NCBI GenBank assembly: GCA_040900345.1
Contig: JBBDZE010000030.1
Location: 1-15,962, forward strand
Direction: 5' to 3'
DNA length: 15,962 nt
Source of the DNA: JBBDZE01 sp040900345
Lineage (GTDB): Bacteria; Patescibacteriota; Minisyncoccia; Spechtbacterales; 2-12-FULL-38-22
Shown here one piece after another: positions 12,577-15,962 of the stretch. Each line of letters begins with the position of its first letter. Position 1 is the stretch's first letter. Both the position numbers and the translations under genes were made by a program. The notes below the pieces were generated by a model. The model was given only the letters and a program-made list of their open reading frames with translations, ran no database searches and had not been told where the DNA came from.

Positions 12577-13704
12577 TTAGACTTCAACGCCCTCGCAACC
12601 ACTAAAGGTGAAGGTGTAAAAACGAATGTTGTCGGAGTTCACAATGAGCTTCAGTGTCCCTTTGTGAAAACGCCGGCTACTGATAACGCTGTACATACGA
12701 TAGCGCGTTACCAGTATATACGTACGGCCGTTCTCCTCGCGGATGTCATGACCGCGCATGCCTCCGGGAACCGGCTCGCCGTTAAACTCCACGCGCACTC
12801 GGGCTTCGGTCGGTTTTTGCAGCTGCGGCTCCTCCAATGCTTTGGCAAGAAATGTCGCCCCGACGGCTGGGGCTTTTGGGAACGGAGCGAGGGACGCATA
12901 GTTTGCATTCAGCGGCTCCACCCCCGCCACCACATTTACGGCGAGTGCTTCGTAGTTGAGGCGTACATAACCGTCGTACTCTTGGCTATGTGTCCTGTCG
13001 GCGTGGTGAACATACTCGGGTTCGGCAATCCATCCGCCGCGCAAGAACCACGCATGCGGCTCGCTCCTGCCAGTATCCTGATAATGCTCACGACGACCCC
13101 TATAATACCCGTGCGCGTTGCCGATGCGCCCGCGTGCGTAGCCAAGGTACGTCTCGGGCGTTGTGGGATAGCACACCGCCCCGGAGGCGTGCAGGTCAGG
13201 CGCGTTGTCGGTGGGTGGAGGAAGGTTTTTCGCGCCTGCGGCACGCAGGGCTTTACGGATGGCGTGTTCGGTTTTTGCGTACCCTCCCTCACCGCTGTGA
13301 TCATAGACCACTTTCCCGCGATAATTAACAATCAGCTTTCGCGGCCAGACATGGTTTTCCCAACGTTGCCAGACGGCGCGGTTGGAATCCACCACAATGG
13401 GATACGTGATGCTGAATTCTTCCAGCGCGTGCTCTACATTCGTGACGCACCGCTCAAAATCAAATTCCGGAGAATGTATCCCAATAATGACAAGACCGTA
13501 GTCGCGATATCGTTCATGCCATGCAAACAGGTAGGGAAGGGTGCGAATGCAGTTCACACACGAGTACGTCCAAAAGTCGATCAGGACGACATTCCTGCTT
13601 TGTTGAAGCTGCCGCATCGTCAGCGCCGGTGAGTTGAGCCAAGTAAGTCCTTCGGGAAATTCCGGTGCGCGGATACCTGTTAGGTTTTCGGAGAAAAGAG
13701 GCAT
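12577..13704 (-). CDS. Thioredoxin-fold protein with DipZ/TlpA-type C-terminal domain
   Basis: A redoxin that could reduce or transfer disulfides. The 375-aa product starts MPLFSENLTGIRAPEFPEGL. A TlpA-like thioredoxin domain (about 10-165) carries the redox pair Cys49-x-x-Cys52 in WTYSCVNCIRTLP, and VWPRKLIVNYRGKVVYDHSGEGGY further on. The C-terminal domain (about 195-375; TPETYLGYARGR, then HAWFLRGGWIAEPEYV) matches the beta-sandwich that follows thioredoxin in DipZ proteins. The CcdA-like membrane part of DipZ is absent, and no signal peptide is visible from this start. The ATG at 13704 was chosen because conserved sequence begins there; the frame runs open upstream to 14001 without coding character, although an in-frame GTG lies about 50 nt upstream. 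Confidence 0.85.
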   Translation of the reverse strand: MPLFSENLTGIRAPEFPEGLTWLNSPALTMRQLQQSRNVVLIDFWTYSCVNCIRTLPYLFAWHERYRDYGLVIIGIHSPEFDFERCVTNVEHALEEFSITYPIVVDSNRAVWQRWENHVWPRKLIVNYRGKVVYDHSGEGGYAKTEHAIRKALRAAGAKNLPPPTDNAPDLHASGAVCYPTTPETYLGYARGRIGNAHGYYRGRREHYQDTGRSEPHAWFLRGGWIAEPEYVHHADRTHSQEYDGYVRLNYEALAVNVVAGVEPLNANYASLAPFPKAPAVGATFLAKALEEPQLQKPTEARVRVEFNGEPVPGGMRGHDIREENGRTYILVTRYRMYSVISSRRFHKGTLKLIVNSDNIRFYTFTFSGCEGVEV

Positions 13705-13764
13705 ACATGTGGAAAACGTGCTGCCAAAACTCTCTTGCCCCACGCGACATGAACAGCTATGGTT

Positions 13765-13773
13765 AGTATAGCA
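13765..13773 (-). promoter_or_regulatory. Extended -10 (TGCTATACT) for the thioredoxin-like gene
   Basis: TGC-TATACT on the minus strand (TATACT at 13770-13765). The start site would be near 13758, giving a leader of about 54 nt before ATG 13704. No good -35 is seen. Confidence 0.45.
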
Positions 13774-13905
13774 TTCGTGCCATGTTCCGCTAGCGCTATT
13801 TGGGAGCCTTTCACTTCGTTCAGATACAATTAGGGTGCCCTTCCATCCGTCTTCGACGACCTTAGGGTACTGAATGTTGTCCTTTCGCTTTCTACCTGCG
13901 CGTCT

Positions 13906-13933
13906 ACCTGTGCCGTTGGCACGGCAGACAGGT
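13906..13933 (+). repeat. Small hairpin before the lamin-tail gene
   Basis: ACCTGT (13906-13911) and GCCG (13912-13915) pair with CGGC (13922-13925) and ACAGGT (13928-13933), leaving a 2-nt bulge. It ends 18 nt before the ATG at 13952. The 247-bp divergent gap 13705-13951 holds this and the -10 at 13765 but no other gene that I can support. Confidence 0.35.
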
Positions 13934-13951
13934 TGCTCAAACAAAATTCGC

Positions 13952-14764
13952 ATGTGCAAAAAATGCCTCTTCATGTTACTCCTTTTTATCGCGGCCCTCA
14001 TAGCCGCTCTTGTGGTCGTCGTGCGTTCGGTTCAAGGTGCACAACCTCCCGTGCATATCAACGAAATAGCCTGGGCCGGCACGAGTAGCTCGGCCAACGA
14101 CGAATGGATAGAACTCTATAATACTAGCGCCAGCGACATTGACCTTACGGGTTGGCGACTGGTCGCCGAAGACGGCTCTCCCGCTGTTACCTTGAAAGGC
14201 GAAATTCTCGCGCACGGTTTTTTTCTCCTTGAACGCACTGATGACTCTACCACACCGGCTTTAGCCGACATGCTCTATACGGGTGCGCTCTCCAACAATG
14301 GCGAGCTCCTCAAGCTCACCGATCCTGCCGGCCGGTTGATAGACAGCGTGCCGGGCCTGCCTACCGAGGCCTCTGCGCAAGGCGGATGGCAGGCGGGTGA
14401 TAATACCACAAAGCAGACCATGGCGCGTGCGGATGACCTCACGTGGCGTTTTGGCATGGTCGACGGTACACCTGGGGCTGCCAATACGTTCTCTGCCGCC
14501 CCGGTTTCACCATCCAAAACGAACAAAAAGGCAGTCACTCCCACCAAAGCGATACCAAGTTCTGCCGCGCCAGCGCCAAGTACAACACATGATGCGAGCA
14601 TGAACGACCAAAGCCCTCCTGCCCAAAACCTCCCCGCGACTGTAGCCATAGCGCAGCCATTTCCAAAAGAGCTCGCGTACCTTGCCATACCCGCCCTGCT
14701 CGTATTTGTCGGCGCGTTGTGGGGAGCACGGCGCCTCGCGCGAAAACCCACTGCCCCGCTATGA
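13952..14764 (+). CDS. Lamin-tail-domain (LTD) surface protein with signal peptide and C-terminal anchor
   Basis: An exported protein of 270 aa. The signal peptide is MCKKCLFML followed by a hydrophobic run, with a likely cut after VQGA (residue 30). The LTD, an immunoglobulin-like beta-sandwich often found on bacterial surface or nuclease proteins, spans about 33-165: VHINEIAWAG, DEWIELYNTSASDIDLTGWRL (50-70), HGFFLLER, NNGELLKLTDPAGRLIDSV. A Pro/Ser/Thr/Ala-rich linker (about 180-237) leads to a C-terminal helix (AYLAIPALLVFVGALWG) and a basic tail, so it is anchored with the LTD outside. ATG 13952 was chosen over the in-frame 13874 because it directly precedes the signal peptide. No enzyme domain is attached; a binding or structural role is inferred. 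Its last 6 nt overlap the convergent deacetylase gene. Confidence 0.85.
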   Translation: MCKKCLFMLLLFIAALIAALVVVVRSVQGAQPPVHINEIAWAGTSSSANDEWIELYNTSASDIDLTGWRLVAEDGSPAVTLKGEILAHGFFLLERTDDSTTPALADMLYTGALSNNGELLKLTDPAGRLIDSVPGLPTEASAQGGWQAGDNTTKQTMARADDLTWRFGMVDGTPGAANTFSAAPVSPSKTNKKAVTPTKAIPSSAAPAPSTTHDASMNDQSPPAQNLPATVAIAQPFPKELAYLAIPALLVFVGALWGARRLARKPTAPL

Positions 14765-15469
14765 AAGCTCTATCTTTTTAAACCCTTCCGCGTAGCGGAA
14801 GCCGGGTTTCTTGCCCACGGCATGTGCGCGCTGACGCACGCGCTGTTCAAACCCCTCCGGCACTTGGCTGGCGTGCGCTTGAAGCGCCCGCAGTTTGGCA
14901 TCGAATGTTTTGGTAATGTCTTCAAAGTGTTCCGCGCCTTCAAAGGCCACCAGGAGCAGCGTTTTCACTTTATGGGGCATAAGCCCCGCTTTTTCATGGT
15001 GCGGAAAATTCAAACGATCACGAGCGATGGGATAGACGGCATCAATGGCCGCCTGGCCGACAGCGCGGTGGTCGGAGTGATTCACAAATCCGCGCGCGGT
15101 TGAATACACGAAGGTAGGATCAAGCGTCACCACCACCTCGGGTTGCTTATGCCGAATAACTTTGGTGATATCTTCTTTCAGCTTATAGTCCCCGACGAGC
15201 TCGCCGTCTTTGTGGCCAAGAAAGAGCACCTCGCGCACGCCCAAAATCTTTGCCGCTTCCTGCTGTTCTTTTGTACGCAAACGCGCTAACTTCGCCGGCG
15301 TCATTTTGGGATCATCGCTCCCCTTGCTGCCGTCGGTGCAGACAAGGTAGGTGATATCAGCCCCCTTGGCTGCCCATTTTACCATCGTGCCGGATGAGCT
15401 AAAGTCCATATCGTCGGGATGGGCGAATACGGCAAGTACGGATTTCGGTGTTTTAAGATTTTTTGTCAT
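14759..15469 (-). CDS. PIG-L/LmbE family zinc N-deacetylase
   Basis: This family removes acetyl groups from GlcNAc-type sugars attached to lipids, inositol or small thiols, using Zn2+. The 236-aa product is full length. It has the N-terminal metal motif AHPDDMDF (16-23; the common form is AHPDDxEF/xEl, here Met-Asp), CTDGSKGS (44-51), the second metal motif HSDHRAVG (131-138), and the end patterns LQAHASQVPEGF (196-207) and FRYAEGFKKIEL. All zinc ligands (His17, Asp20, His134) appear present. It has no signal peptide, so it is cytosolic. ATG 15469 lies 4 nt after the stop of the F420-ligase-like gene, so the two form an operon. GGAGG in the end of that gene is some 14 nt away. The substrate is unknown. 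Confidence 0.92.
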   Translation of the reverse strand: MTKNLKTPKSVLAVFAHPDDMDFSSSGTMVKWAAKGADITYLVCTDGSKGSDDPKMTPAKLARLRTKEQQEAAKILGVREVLFLGHKDGELVGDYKLKEDITKVIRHKQPEVVVTLDPTFVYSTARGFVNHSDHRAVGQAAIDAVYPIARDRLNFPHHEKAGLMPHKVKTLLLVAFEGAEHFEDITKTFDAKLRALQAHASQVPEGFEQRVRQRAHAVGKKPGFRYAEGFKKIELS

Positions 15470-15473
15470 GGTT

Positions 15474-15962
15474 TTATTCTTCTCCTCCTTCCCCGCCTCC
15501 TCCTTTCTGCCAGGGCGGAAATTTAAAAAACGGATAGTAGAGATCTTCTTCTAAAGGAATCTGAAACGACGAATAGGGTGTTGTTGCCTCGTATGGCTTT
15601 TCGCTAAAGGTCACAAACGGCAAGTCGGTTGCCAGGGCAAGCGGGGTGGTTTCGCTCCCCTCGCCCATACAGAGAACCGCGGCTCCTGCCAGGCCATCGG
15701 GAATGTCAGTCAAGGATACTTTGTACGGACGGCCAAACAAATCGGGCGTGCCACGATAATCAATAAGAGGATGAAACCCCCAGTGCGAAAGCGAAATGCC
15801 TACCGTCCCCCGACGCAGGGGTATGCTATGGGAATCTACAATGAGGATGCCGACATCCTGTACGCCGTACTCTTTGCGCACCCAGTCGTACCATTTTTTT
15901 GCCGAGACATACGGGTCTTTGGGCCACAAAATGTAGTGCCCGTCGGCGTTGCTCTCGTCGAT
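15474..15962 (-). CDS. Coenzyme F420-0:L-glutamate ligase-like protein (CofE domain), N-terminus cut by window edge
   Basis: The frame is open from the window edge to the TAA at 15476-15474. It shows 162 C-terminal residues of a CofE-like domain: DESNADGHYILWPKDPYVSA (metal- and substrate-binding region), GILIVDSHSIPLRRGTVGISL, PLIDYRGTPDLFGRPYKVSLTDIPDGLAGAAVLCMGEGSETTPLAL. In archaea and actinobacteria CofE adds glutamates to F420-0; here no other F420 gene is seen and the normal D-T-x-G-R-P-W-R-x-G reads DSHSIPLRRG, so a different glutamate or peptide ligase role is likely. A Gly/Glu-rich tail (KGGGGEGGEE) ends it. It is paired with the LmbE deacetylase 4 nt downstream. The true start is outside the window. 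Confidence 0.85.
   Translation of the reverse strand: MDESNADGHYILWPKDPYVSAKKWYDWVRKEYGVQDVGILIVDSHSIPLRRGTVGISLSHWGFHPLIDYRGTPDLFGRPYKVSLTDIPDGLAGAAVLCMGEGSETTPLALATDLPFVTFSEKPYEATTPYSSFQIPLEEDLYYPFFKFPPWQKGGGGEGGEE

Noticed and set aside
12664..13632. A 322-codon open frame on the plus strand
   Set aside because: It lies wholly antisense to the thioredoxin-like gene, whose CxxC and DipZ-type patterns are clear. The plus-strand translation shows no family pattern or start signal.
13874..13951. Longer N-terminus for the lamin-tail protein
   Set aside because: The extra 26 residues (MLSFRFLPARLP...) have no export character, contain a hairpin in the DNA, and precede a proper signal peptide starting at 13952.
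15474..15962. Evidence for F420 biosynthesis
   Set aside because: Only a CofE-like domain is present, with an altered motif and no other F420 gene in the window; the domain alone does not imply the cofactor.

Overview
This window (about 16 kb, moderately GC-rich, standard genetic code with TGG for Trp and TGA used as a stop) looks like a chromosomal segment of an uncultivated bacterium, most likely Patescibacteria/CPR (Parcubacteria-like). That placement is an inference. It rests on divergent but complete DnaB, RecR, L21 and SerS, small FtsQ-, RmuC- and GtrA-type membrane proteins, a lamin-tail surface protein, a stand-alone F420-ligase-like protein beside a LmbE/PIG-L deacetylase, and core genes that mostly lack Shine-Dalgarno (SD) sequences. 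I see no rRNA, tRNA, CRISPR array, transposase or phage gene.

Layout. 1-316 (-): SD-led hypothetical gene cut by the left edge. 380-511 (-): tiny, very basic ORF. 618-2743 (+): dnaB then recR, separated by a GC-rich hairpin element. 2793-2828: perfect 36-nt palindrome. 2838-3480 (-): a self-contained hypothetical gene unit (promoter, SD, ORF, terminator). 3506-4072 (-): rplU as a single-gene unit. 4104-4760 (+): a second self-contained hypothetical gene unit. 4763-6952 (-): GtrA-like, RmuC and a small DUF6632-like membrane protein. 7045-9000 (+): polytopic GT-C glycosyltransferase, ending in a 24-bp hairpin shared with the convergent unit. 9080-13704 (-): thioredoxin-fold protein, HAD phosphatase, an 80-aa protein, a MITE-like/structured gap, then serS and an ftsQ-like gene overlapping by ATGA. 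13952-14764 (+): lamin-tail surface protein. 14759-15962 (-): F420-ligase-like protein (cut by the right edge) and LmbE deacetylase.

How the genes fit together. Replication and repair (DnaB, RecR, RmuC), translation (L21, SerS) and envelope functions (FtsQ-like, GT-C transferase, GtrA-like, LTD protein, possibly the LmbE deacetylase) are mixed, as in compact genomes. The clearest non-housekeeping signal is a contrast in expression signals. Several core genes have a -10 box (often TATACT or close to it) a few bases from the ATG and no SD, which suggests leaderless mRNAs. Three unrecognised genes have strong GGAGG SD sites, and two of these also have TTGACA -35 boxes and their own terminators, which suggests acquired, independently expressed cassettes. 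The other notable elements are the palindromes and the 152-bp inverted-repeat element that supplies the stop codon of the 80-aa gene.
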